Assembly (NCBI GenBank): GCA_009763385.1
Contig: CM019827.1
Location: 92,178,314 to 92,242,313, forward strand
Source: Coix lacryma-jobi var. lacryma-jobi
Taxonomy: Eukaryota; Streptophyta; Magnoliopsida; Poales; Poaceae
Length of the DNA: 64,000 nt
Direction of reading: 5' to 3'
Part shown: positions 22,098-31,268 of the stretch, piece after piece
Numbering within the stretch: the first letter of the stretch is position 1
Layout of the letters: every line of letters begins with the position of its first letter
The notes under the pieces: generated by a model
Told to the model about the DNA's origin: nothing
What the model saw: only the letters and a program-made list of their open reading frames with translations
Databases searched by the model: none
Position numbers and translations under genes: made by a program

Positions 22098-24833
22098 TCA
22101 ATAAAAAGACATAGGGTGAACATACGGTCCAACACTGGGGTTAGTAAGATAAGAAGGAAACCAGTGTTGGGCCGGCTGCTCAAAAGAACGGTCAGTGTAA
22201 AAACCATCCTGTCTAGGGGGATAGCGATCACCACGCACAGGAAAACGTGGTCCGCTGGGGAAGAAGCGCTTACCGCGAAACTCTACCTGCGGTGGGACAA
22301 GGCGCTCAACAAAGCCTCCGCCACGGGGTCCGTTACCTGCAAAAACAGGACCTCGTCGGGCACGCTCTCTACGAGGTCTACGCCTAGGAGCCTGCTGCTC
22401 AACTCTAGCGTCTCTCCTCGGAGCTCTCTCCTGCCTAGGCCTCACAAACTGAGGTGCTCTACCTCTAGGCCTAGTCTCCCTCCTAGGGGCTCTCTCCTGC
22501 TGCCTAGGCTGGGTATGCTTCCCTCCAGACCTAGCAGCTCTCCCCTGAGGCTTCGGAGCATGTCCACCACGAGCTGGGTGAAACATGTCCGGGTTCTGCA
22601 TCTCCCTAGCTCGGCGCGCCTCTCTCCTGCGCCTAAAGCAGAACTCACTCAGGTGACCATCCCGCCCACAAAAGTCACACTGAAACCTCACCGCGCGCAA
22701 AGGGGGTTGTTGGTTTGCAGGGATGTGGGTATGGTTCACCTTGCCCTTGCCCTTCTGTGGCAACTCCTCTCGGATGGGTGGCATTGTGTCAAGCTTGTTC
22801 TTTAGGTGATTGGGCTTGGGTTGCCATTGTGGATTCTTGGGTGGAGCCTTGGGGGGTTCAACTACAACTCCATCCTTGGTGACAGGCTTGGCAGGCTCTT
22901 TGGGTGGAAGCTTGGTTAGTTTGGGAGTAGTGGTGGAGTTGGGCTTCTCACAGGGGTTCAGACCACTAGACTCTCCAATCTTACCAAAAGCTGAAAGATC
23001 AACACTCTGGCCAAGACCTACACCAGGAGCCCCAGCAGCTCGCTTGAATTGGGAGATCATCATCCCGAGCTGAGGCTCACCACAAGACACCCATGACAAG
23101 ACGGTCCGAAGGTATGTGTTTTCCTCCTCGGTACGCACCTTGTCATGCCTCACATTGGCCATCTCCTGCTCCAGGCCCTCACACAAAGCACACCTCTTGA
23201 CACAAGTGCTATCCGAGCCGGCCTTCTCAAAAGACTCAAGCTTGGCATTCTTCTCTGCCAACTCGGATTGCAAGACAGGACAAGTCTTGCACGCACCCAA
23301 CAGCTGCGGTCTAGCTCGGAGCTCATCCACCTCATCTACCAGCGCAGCATACTTACTCCTCAGAGTGAGAAGATCCGTCATGTGCGCGGCGCAACTCTCG
23401 CACTCCAACTCCTCCGACACAACCACGGTGGACCGAGCGAACTCAAGCTCCTTCACCGTGTCCTCCCACTTCTGCCTAAACTCCTTGCGCTCTCTAGCGG
23501 CACGCCTAAGCAACTTGTCTTGACTAAGGAGGGCAGCAGTCAACTTCTCAACCTCGGAGGAAAGCTCGTCGTAGGTGAGAGATACCTGGGAGGTGTCGTC
23601 GTCGTCGTCGTTCCGAGGGGTACGCTCCGGCTCGCCGTCGACCTCATCTCCGAGCGCCATGGTACACAGGCCTTCGTCGCCGGCGAAGAAGAAGCACAAG
23701 CCGTTGAACGTGTCCTCCAGCTTCTTCTTCTCGGACTCGTCATCACTCGATCGAGCGGAGTCGTCATCCGAGCCGTCGACATCGCTGAGCGTGGCGAAGA
23801 ACGCTCGCTGCTCAGCCTGCTGCTTCTCCAAGTACTTCTTCTTGATGTACTCTTTGTTGAAGCCGCCCCGCTTCTTGTGCCTTGGGGGAACGTGCTTCTC
23901 CTTGTACTTGGAGGAGTCGCGCCTGTGGCCGTGATCGCCCTTCCCAAGATGCTTGTTCTTCTTCTTGGGGCAGTCGGCGATGAAGTGGTCGGGGTCGCCG
24001 CACTCGTAGCATCCGGTGCGTCCTCCTCCGCGACGACGGTTCATGCGGTTGTTGTGGAACCGCGAGAACCGGTTGGCAAGCAAAGCCAACTCGTCGTCTC
24101 CCAAAGACTCCAGCTGGTCCTCTGTCACAGAAAAGAGAGAAGAAAGCGCAAAGCCAGCTGAGGGGTTAGAGGAGAGCCGGAGGAAACAAAGCCATGGACG
24201 GGCGAGAAGGATTTTCAAAAGAAGCCCTCGCCATATAGCATCAATCTCACTGGACTTGAGCTTACTGAAGAGCTCGTCGCAGGTGAGGGTCTCATAGTTC
24301 GGCGATTCGATGATTGCCTGAACCTTGGAGTCCCACACCGAACGGTCAAGAGTGTGCAAAAGCTTCAAAGCACGCTCATGATCGTCAAATGGCAACTGCT
24401 CTCTGTTAGCCCTCATCCTGTTGACAATCACCTGAAAGCGAGCGAATAAACTTTCTATGCTCTCGCCAGGCTGATGTCGAAAGTTCTCATACTCTCTCTT
24501 GAACGACTCGTAGAGTCGGGTTTTGACTTGAGAGGTGCCCTCATGAAAGCGCATGAGGGTGTCCCAGATCTCCCGAGCCGTAGAGAGGTGAGAAACGCGA
24601 TCAAACTCACCCATGCTCAAACAAGAGAAAAGAGCATTACGGGCTCGGCTATTGGCATCGTGCTCATCGACCTGCTGTTGAGTCACACGAGCAGCCAAGA
24701 CCACGTAATCAGGGGAGTTGCAAATATCCCAGATCGAAGCGCCCAAGCTCTGCAAATAGGCCGACATACGTATCTTCCAATACGCATAGTTCGTCCCATC
24801 GAAAAACGGCGGTTTGCCCACGCCGCGATCCAT
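22098..24833 (-). CDS. gag: E3 gag, 911 codons (Sirevirus capsid/nucleocapsid precursor)
   Basis: The only long intact retroelement ORF here. It starts at MDRGVGKPPFFDGTNYAYWK, 46 bp inside the PBS. Residues 1-260 are the copia gag domain. A CCHC knuckle CYECGDPDHFIADC is at 275-288. An acidic linker has DTSQVS near 413-418. A predicted coiled coil spans about 425-575, with CESC, CKTC and CALC. A Pro/Thr linker follows, a second knuckle CDFCGRDGHLSEFC at 719-732, and a long Arg-rich tail with repeated ERAPRR motifs that E1 and E4 lack. Residues about 200-222 are out of register with E1 and E4, as if two compensating frameshifts swapped a short segment. Its role would be assembling cytoplasmic particles around element RNA. 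Confidence 0.88.
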   Translation of the reverse strand: MDRGVGKPPFFDGTNYAYWKIRMSAYLQSLGASIWDICNSPDYVVLAARVTQQQVDEHDANSRARNALFSCLSMGEFDRVSHLSTAREIWDTLMRFHEGTSQVKTRLYESFKREYENFRHQPGESIESLFARFQVIVNRMRANREQLPFDDHERALKLLHTLDRSVWDSKVQAIIESPNYETLTCDELFSKLKSSEIDAIWRGLLLKILLARPWLCFLRLSSNPSAGFALSSLFSVTEDQLESLGDDELALLANRFSRFHNNRMNRRRGGGRTGCYECGDPDHFIADCPKKKNKHLGKGDHGHRRDSSKYKEKHVPPRHKKRGGFNKEYIKKKYLEKQQAEQRAFFATLSDVDGSDDDSARSSDDESEKKKLEDTFNGLCFFFAGDEGLCTMALGDEVDGEPERTPRNDDDDDTSQVSLTYDELSSEVEKLTAALLSQDKLLRRAARERKEFRQKWEDTVKELEFARSTVVVSEELECESCAAHMTDLLTLRSKYAALVDEVDELRARPQLLGACKTCPVLQSELAEKNAKLESFEKAGSDSTCVKRCALCEGLEQEMANVRHDKVRTEEENTYLRTVLSWVSCGEPQLGMMISQFKRAAGAPGVGLGQSVDLSAFGKIGESSGLNPCEKPNSTTTPKLTKLPPKEPAKPVTKDGVVVEPPKAPPKNPQWQPKPNHLKNKLDTMPPIREELPQKGKGKVNHTHIPANQQPPLRAVRFQCDFCGRDGHLSEFCFRRRREARRAREMQNPDMFHPARGGHAPKPQGRAARSGGKHTQPRQQERAPRRETRPRGRAPQFVRPRQERAPRRDARVEQQAPRRRPRRERARRGPVFAGNGPRGGGFVERLVPPQVEFRGKRFFPSGPRFPVRGDRYPPRQDGFYTDRSFEQPAQHWFPSYLTNPSVGPYVHPMSFY

Positions 24834-24879
24834 GTCGCCTTCGGTGGATCTGGAACCGGCTAAGGTGGAAGATCCTTAA

Positions 24880-24894
24880 CCCGCTCCGATACCA
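24880..24894 (-). promoter_or_regulatory. E3 primer binding site
   Basis: The minus strand reads TGGTATCGGAGCGGG two bases from the LTR. It differs by A-to-G at position 8 from the canonical initiator tRNA-Met complement; the G can still pair with U in the tRNA as a wobble. Confidence 0.85.
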
Positions 24895-24896
24895 AT

Positions 24897-26898
24897 TGAA
24901 GGACCGAGAAGCTACCCGAAAGCGACCAGAGGGGGGTGAATGGGAGCTTCAAAAATTTCCTTTCGGAAACTAGATGCCACTGTCCCAAGATCAACCCCAA
25001 AATCGAAACCTAGAGCTTGCTAATGTCCACGACCCTAGATGTAGGGTGGATGCTTCCTAGAAGCACAGCGGGACACTAGACAACCCTAGAAAGCCACCCA
25101 AAAGACGGAACTCAAATCCGATCAAGAACGAACGAACCGCGAACGAAGACGCGCGAAACTGCAGCGACCGGACTCTGGCCTGCGTCCGGTCAGCAGGACC
25201 GGACGCGTCCGGTCGTCAGAAAACAGCTCTGGGAGCTCTCTGTTCGCGACCGGACGCACGGAGCTCAAGCGTCCGGTCGTTCACTGAGCGTCCGGTCAGA
25301 TGAGACAATGACACGGGAACAGTGCAAGCGTAGCGTCCGGTCGAAATGCAAACAGAGCGTCCGGTCGAGAGCGTCCGGTCAGTACGCAGAAAAGCTTGGC
25401 GCCGTGCTCAACGACCGGACTCTGAAAGCGTGCGTCCGGTCAGCCCGACAGAGCGTCCGGTCACCCGCGACTGCACTGAAACTCCGGCGATTCAACCCGA
25501 TCTCCTCCGAATCAAGTGCTCTAGGCTTGGGATTCGATCTGAGGAGTCACAAGGAGGTTAGTGAGCTATCTCTAAGAGATCATGGCTCGAACCTAACTCC
25601 AAATCGGTGAATCGAAGGAATTCGGGGGAAAGAAGAAAAAAAGAGACCGAAACTAATGGATCGATAACGTGAGGGTTAGAGATGATTTCTTTCGGTGGAA
25701 AAATCACGGAAGCAACAGTTCATAAACGGAATCGAGTGGAAAGAAACGATCGAGCAAGAGCAAAGAATGAAAGATGGACCGAGCACAAAGATCAAGCGAC
25801 GGGAAAACTCAAGGCCAAAGCATCCGCGAAGAACATGATGAACATGAAATCAAAACGCGAATTGACACCAAGAGATGGGATCCAAGGTGAGGATACGGCC
25901 TCACTTCCTCGAATCAACAGTACACAGAGTGGAGTCTCTCTGCGGATCTCAACTAGCTAAAGCAGGGGTGTGGGAGAGTGGAAACCCTAGGAAATGAAAG
26001 CTCTAACTGAGATTGAGATAGGGAGGAGGGTGTCTCCCCTAGACTACTTATACTAACCTAGCCTAAGTCTATTTCCTACTCTACCCCTCTCTACTCTAAT
26101 TTACAGAGCGGACCAGCCTAACCCTAAGGCTATTCTAGTCCACCGCTGGTGGTAGGTAGATCCGACGGCCACGCCCGCACGGTCTTCCGCGTCGCCTCCA
26201 CGCAACCTTTAGATCGCCGCCACGTGCCGCCACCACTCTGCACCCCGGTTTTGCGGCCCAAACCGGGAAACCAGCCTTTTCCATCAGCCCCCGGTTTTGA
26301 GGCCCAAACCGGGAAACCAGCCTCCAGCCCGAGTTTTGTGGCCAAACTCGGAAACCGTCCGCGCCCGAGTTTTGAGGCCCAAACTCGGAAACCGGCCCAC
26401 GCCCAGGTTTTGAGGCTCAACCTGGAAACCGTCGCGCCCAGGTTTGTGGCTCAACCTGGAAACCCAGCACCCAGGTTTTGAGGCCCAAACCTGGAAACCG
26501 TCCACCGTTGGTTTTTCCGGGCTCTACCAACAAACCGGCGTCGTAGAGGGGATGCACCGCCTGTGCACCCCTTCCACCGACATGATCGCACTTCTCCGCC
26601 TGTCGCTGTCGCAGGCTGCCAGCCACCACAGCTGATCCTCCGGCCTCCAGTCCATCAGTCCAAGTCCACGTCCGCCCTTCACCGTCCGATACATCGGCAT
26701 GGCACGTCCGCCGCACGGCACGCCCATCCTTCATCGCGCCGGTCCGTCGGCACGGCACGTCGCAACTTGACCTTCACCCGCCATCGATCACTGTCTCCGT
26801 GCTCGACACCTGCACAACACAAGCCAAAGAACATGCGCATCATCTCCATTGACAATCACTCATCACACAGAGACTCGGCATACACCCATGTATCCGCA
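24897..26898 (-). repeat. E3 5' LTR (2002 bp)
   Basis: Collinear with 15220-17222. It shows single-base length differences in several homopolymers and one divergent block at about 25650-25770. It carries the hairpin array at 26242-26539 and the TATA-like core at 26045-26055. Confidence 0.92.
26242..26539. repeat. LTR hairpin array (E3 5' LTR)
   Basis: The same eight-unit array as at 16556-16854. Arms broken in one LTR copy are often intact in the other (for example the CCAGG/CCTGG unit at about 26402-26425), showing that the ancestral units were paired. Confidence 0.83.
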
Positions 26899-27086
26899 TC
26901 GTATTGTACAATGCAAGTATTAAAAGCAAATTGCTTTTATGAAACTATAGAAAACAAGGATTCTAATGATGAAATTCTATATGTTTTTGTTTGGTGCCAT
27001 AGTAAATAATACTTACGGGGTTCGTAAATATTAATTAACGGGGGCCATTTTATGATGCAATGTTGATGCTAATTTTATTTGTTTTC
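26899..27086. other. E2 noncoding segment right of E3
   Basis: It opens with tcgta, the right copy of the E3 target duplication. The remaining bases are AT-rich with no RT or other pol motif, although pol would be expected after the protease in element sense. Confidence 0.55.
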
Positions 27087-29400
27087 CTAAGCATGAGTAA
27101 ATAAATATGAAGTGCAAAGTAAGTTGGAATACCGAGTTACCTCCAGCGAAGGTCGGGGTTTAAGTCCACCGAATTGGACTCTCCAGTCCTCTTTACCTTC
27201 TTGATGGGCCTCCACTACGAAGACAGCAGTTTGTTCTTGAATTAGGTCTACTAGAGTTGAACATTTTGAGCCGTGGTTTGAATGAGAACTTTTTTCTTTC
27301 CATTTATGGTGAATTTGATCTCTCCAGCTCGACATCAATGTGGGCCCTGGCGGTGCTCAAAAATGGTCTTCCTAGAATGAGTGATACTTTTGAATCCGGG
27401 TGCATTCTAGTACCACGAAGTCCACTGGTATAAAGAACTCTCGAATCTTAACTGGGATGTTCTCAACAATTCCTATTGGGTATCTGAGTGATTGATCAGC
27501 TAGCAGAAGACACATTGGTGTTGACACAAGTGTTGAATGGTTGAGCTTATAGTAGGTGATGCTGGCATCACGCTAACACTAGCTCCAAGATCACACAGTG
27601 CATTGCCAAACCATTGATTTCCAATTGAGCACTCAATGGTGGTGCATCCTGGGTCTTTCTTCTTCTCTGGTATTTGAGTAAGGATAGCCGCACTACATTC
27701 TTCTGTCAGCTCGATTACTTCAGTAGTTGGCAGTGGTCGTTTGTTGATAAGTATTCCCTTACATACTTGGCATAGGTAGGTACCTGTAATGCGTCTAGCA
27801 GAGGAATATTGATATATAGTTTCTGAATTACTTCAACAAACTTACTGAACTGCACATCTAGCTTGGCATTTCGATTTCTGCGTAAAATCCATCTGTATTT
27901 CTTCTTTTTGCACTTGAGTCTCTTGAAACGTCATTCCTTTCTTCTGCCCTGGGGGTGTCACTGGTGATGTCTGTCTTCTTTGTGCTCCTTCTGGGTATGG
28001 CGGATCTCGAGTGGTCCTCCCACGTCTAGTGGTGATCCCCTTAATCTGCTCGTGGTTAGTGGTAACAGGCAAAACAACAGCCAATTGTGATAGTTGAGTT
28101 TCTATTCTTTTATTATAATTGAGTTGATTCTTAATGGCAGAAGAAAATTCATCCATCTTAGTATTTATGTTTTCAAGAGTCTTATCATTTAAAGCAAGTC
28201 TTTTAGTAATGCTATCATTTATTCTGGCTTGTTCAAAAATTAGATCTCTTAAAGTAGGTTGCTTAAAATTGGAAGAATTGAAATTACCGGTGTACTGTAC
28301 TTATCTGATTTAGCAGGTTGTTGTTGACTCAATCCTTGCTTGTGTAGAGTGGCAGAGTTGTTGATGATGTTAGATTCTTCTTGATCTTCGAAAATTCTAT
28401 TCCCAAATACTCTCCACTTCTAGTTTGAGCATCAAATGCGTCTTGAATAGCTTGACGTTCTTCCTTGTAATTAGCTCTCCGAGTGAGCGGATCTATAAGT
28501 ACATCCATCTTGGTTGACAGTGCACACACTTCTTTTGGAACTTCTTCAATCTGGTGACAGCGTTGAGTAGTACCTTGTTTCCGCCTGTTCTCAGCTATCA
28601 TTTGTTATCCATTAAACATTCTTTTGCTTCTCCAAAAGTGATGATGTGAGTGAATCCTGAGCTCAGCAGTGGCATCGAGTTGCTCTCGTGTTCATGGTAG
28701 TAATCCATGATAAAAAAGTTGCATGAGCAATTCGTTCCCTATTCCATGATGTGGGCATCTTAAGATTTGTTCCTGAAAACGCTCCAAGTTTCTGGAATGG
28801 TTTCTCCTTTTTGTTGCTGAAAGTTGTAAATCTTTCCCCTTAAGATATTGACTTTGCTAATTGGGAAAATCTTGATAGAAAGGTCTCTGAACATTTCTCC
28901 CATGTCTTGATGTTGTCCAAGTGTATAGAATAGACCATGCTTCGCTTTTCCTATCAGTGAGAAGGGAAAGAGACAGAAGTATAATATCCTGGGAACGTCC
29001 TTGATGATGATAGTGCTACCAATCTCCAAGAAATCTGTAGATGAGCAGTTGCATCTTCTTCTTCCTTTGCACCAAATGTAGTAGCTTGCACCATGTTGAT
29101 AAGACTTGGCTTGAGCTCGAACTCAAGGTTGTTCGTCTGGAGAGTAGGTCCGGTACAAATGTTCCTGACACTTGGAGTAGAGAACTCCAGCAGAGTCTTC
29201 TTGGCCATGGCTTGACACTGATGTTGATTCCCCACACGATCTAGTTGATTTTTTGATTGTAAGTGATGAATTACAACCGAACCTGTGTTACCCTGTAGAT
29301 GATAAACCAAGAAAGACAAGGGTAAGCCTGCCAAGACAAAGGTACAAGTTAATGAATGAATAGTAATAATCTCCTTTGCCATGTTGAATTCCTTATAAGT
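27087..29400 (-). pseudogene. E2 gag-protease, Athila type, broken
   Basis: The gag part (29382 down to about 27840) holds LEFELKPSLINMVQ, FGAKEEEDATAHLQ, LFPFSLIGKAKHGLFY and IETQLSQLA..GITTRRG, matching the order seen in Athila gag proteins. The protease follows: CTTIECSIGNQWFGNALCDLGASVSVMP spans about 27573-27660, with the catalytic DLGAS at 27578-27592, and an ILGRPFLSTA-like stretch lies near 27331-27380 in shifted frames. Stops and frameshifts interrupt gag several times (near 29000, 28760, 28330 and 28160) and the protease (near 27520 and 27370). No RT follows. The remaining codons resemble their family well, so decay is moderate. Confidence 0.78.
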
Positions 29401-29455
29401 TTTGTTTCCACTGATTTATGGTTTCCATTGGTTCCCGGTGGCTTCCGCTGCTTAG

Positions 29456-29473
29456 ATCCCGGCAACGGCGCCA
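29456..29473 (-). promoter_or_regulatory. E2 primer binding site (Athila type)
   Basis: The minus strand reads TGGCGCCGTTGCCGGGAT eight bases after the LTR end. This is the motif usual in Athila elements, generally assigned to tRNA-Asp. Confidence 0.85.
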
Positions 29474-29481
29474 GAAATGCT

Positions 29482-31268
29482 TGTTGACACTTCTTAATGC
29501 AAGTGCCTATAATAAACTTCAATGAACTGATTCTAGCAAAAGCCCTCAGAAATGTACAGGACACTCCTAGCATCACTTAATGTCATGTTGTCATCCCCAA
29601 CATGATACTAGAAATGTAATTCATTTGTGACACTAACTCAAAAGATATAAACAAATATTTATCCGCAAGGGCACAGATAAAATATACCTGTTGTAGCAGG
29701 CATTTCACCCAAGTGTCTAGGTATCGTTATTTATAATTTACCGAAGAAAACAGCAAAGCGAGGAACAGATGGATATAAATGTGATTCAAGGTAGTGGAGA
29801 TTACTATTCATTCATTATACTCACAGTCTAAACAGGGGGTAAGACAAGATAAAGATAAATATTGAATAATGATAATGATTAACGGGAAGTCTCGAGATAA
29901 AGCGCATTACATAGATCAAGTAGAGCAGTCAGGAGATTAATTAAGAGATTCAAACCTAAGTTACTTCACATTTACTAAGCCTAGCGGTCACTCTAGTTAA
30001 AATACAATCATTTATAGCTAATTAATCTATCATCCATGATCAAGGGACATTACTAAATTAGAATGAAGAACAAAGTAATGAATTCTAACTTGCAACCGCG
30101 TCCTACTAAGGTGTACACTCGGGGGAGGACTACAAAGGACTCAACAGGACTGTCACTCCTGCGATCTACCTCCCAAACCCAGAGCATAGGATGTATTCGC
30201 AGGTAAACTTAGTCTAAACACCATGTTTACACTAGTTGACCACTTAACTCTATCCGGAAGCTAAAGTAAGTGCTTTACGAACATGATCATAAACTCTATA
30301 ATAATCAGATCTATATGAAATATATAACTAGAATAAACTCCAAAACTGAATAAACTGAAATATAAAAATAGCACAAAGTCGAATAAAGATACAAATTACG
30401 AGTCTTCGACAATGATCTGGAGACTCAGAAGAAGCTTCCTGCCGGATATGCCGACGAAGTTGCCTGCCTCTACTTGAACCTAGCTAGACTAAACTCTAAA
30501 CTTGATGTAGAGCTCTAACTCTCTCTCTAGAAACCCTAGTTCTACTGAACTTCTCCTCCTTGTCTCTTCTTCTGCTCCTCCTTGGAGGGGGGTCAGGGGT
30601 CTGGTTATATAGCCCTGGGCGTGGAACTGTGGTCGTTAATAGCTGTCAACAATTATTATTCCGAAGAATAGCACCCATACAATTTCACCATTGCCGTATG
30701 GACGACAGTATACAACAGAATTTAAACATGATGCATAACCCATCCAAGTTAGTACTTAATAGCCACCTAAACTCCTACTGGGCATAAGGACATGATCAAT
30801 GGCACACCTTAATTTTTATCCTTAAGATTTTCCAATCCTATTATAACTATGAGTTGGCAAATACAAGTCTTATTGGAAATACTGGTTTCAAATATACTTA
30901 TGAAACAGTGATGCTAAACCATGCTGCGATGCCAGCTGTGGACAGAATCGACTAAATTATACCAGATTAAGCACTGAAATCTCTGCTTTCACAAAGATTA
31001 TCATGTACTTAAGCTCGTACAAAACCGGTAGTTCGGAAATCTCGAAGGATTTCAAACATTTCAACATCAGCCAAAGATCGTAATAATTTAGCGTACATGC
31101 CACAAGATACATTACAGTTCGCACATAGTTCAAATACATCGGAGTTCGAAACAATATTACAATAAACCATAGTTTGAAACAATAGCGGAACCAACATAGT
31201 TTTGAAACACAAGTTTAAAAGGTTCATAATACTGTGCCATCAACTTGATCAGTCCAACAAAAGCATCA
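29482..31268 (-). repeat. E2 5' LTR (1787 bp)
   Basis: Starts TGTTGACACTT on the plus strand directly beside the PBS side and ends at GCATCA. It lacks the 390-bp segment of the 3' LTR. The TATA core lies at 30605-30612. Differences from 9876-12058 are scattered substitutions and small indels, indicating an older insertion than E3. Confidence 0.87.
30605..30612 (-). promoter_or_regulatory. TATA box of E2 5' LTR
   Basis: Minus-strand CTATATAA in the same context as at 11005-11012. As the 5' LTR copy, this is the one that would drive transcription of the element. Confidence 0.6.

Larger units (their letters stand above)
15220..26898 (-). mobile_element. E3: complete Sirevirus nested in E2
   Basis: An 11,679-bp element with LTRs of 2003 and 2002 bp, flanked by the perfect 5-bp duplication tcgta (15215-15219 and 26899-26903). 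It carries PBS, an open 911-codon gag, a frameshifted pol, a noncoding region and a polypurine tract. The LTRs are nearly identical over most of their length, so insertion is fairly recent, but they differ in one block near 15985-16090 versus 25650-25770 and by many 1- to 3-base indels. Its U5 palindromes are of the GTCCGGTC type, distinguishing it from E1, E4 and E6. Confidence 0.93.
9876..31268 (-). mobile_element. E2: Athila-like Ty3/gypsy element lacking RT, RNase H and integrase; interrupted by E3
   Basis: Two related LTRs (9876-12058 and 29482-31268) flank, on the minus strand, a PBS TGGCGCCGTTGCCGGGAT typical of Athila elements, an Athila-type gag, a protease with DLGAS and ILGRPF motifs, and then an Athila-type extra ORF. 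Removing E3 leaves about 5.7 kb of internal DNA with no RT, RNase H or integrase motif. The element therefore looks non-autonomous or internally deleted. The expected target duplication is not seen (attac on the left, gataa on the right), so an end may have been exchanged or rearranged. Confidence 0.82.

Noticed and set aside
23145..24161. 338-codon plus-strand frame opposite E3 gag
   Set aside because: A mirror of the gag coiled-coil coding strand with Leu/Val-rich composition and no motif. Such antisense frames recur opposite E1 and E4 gag.
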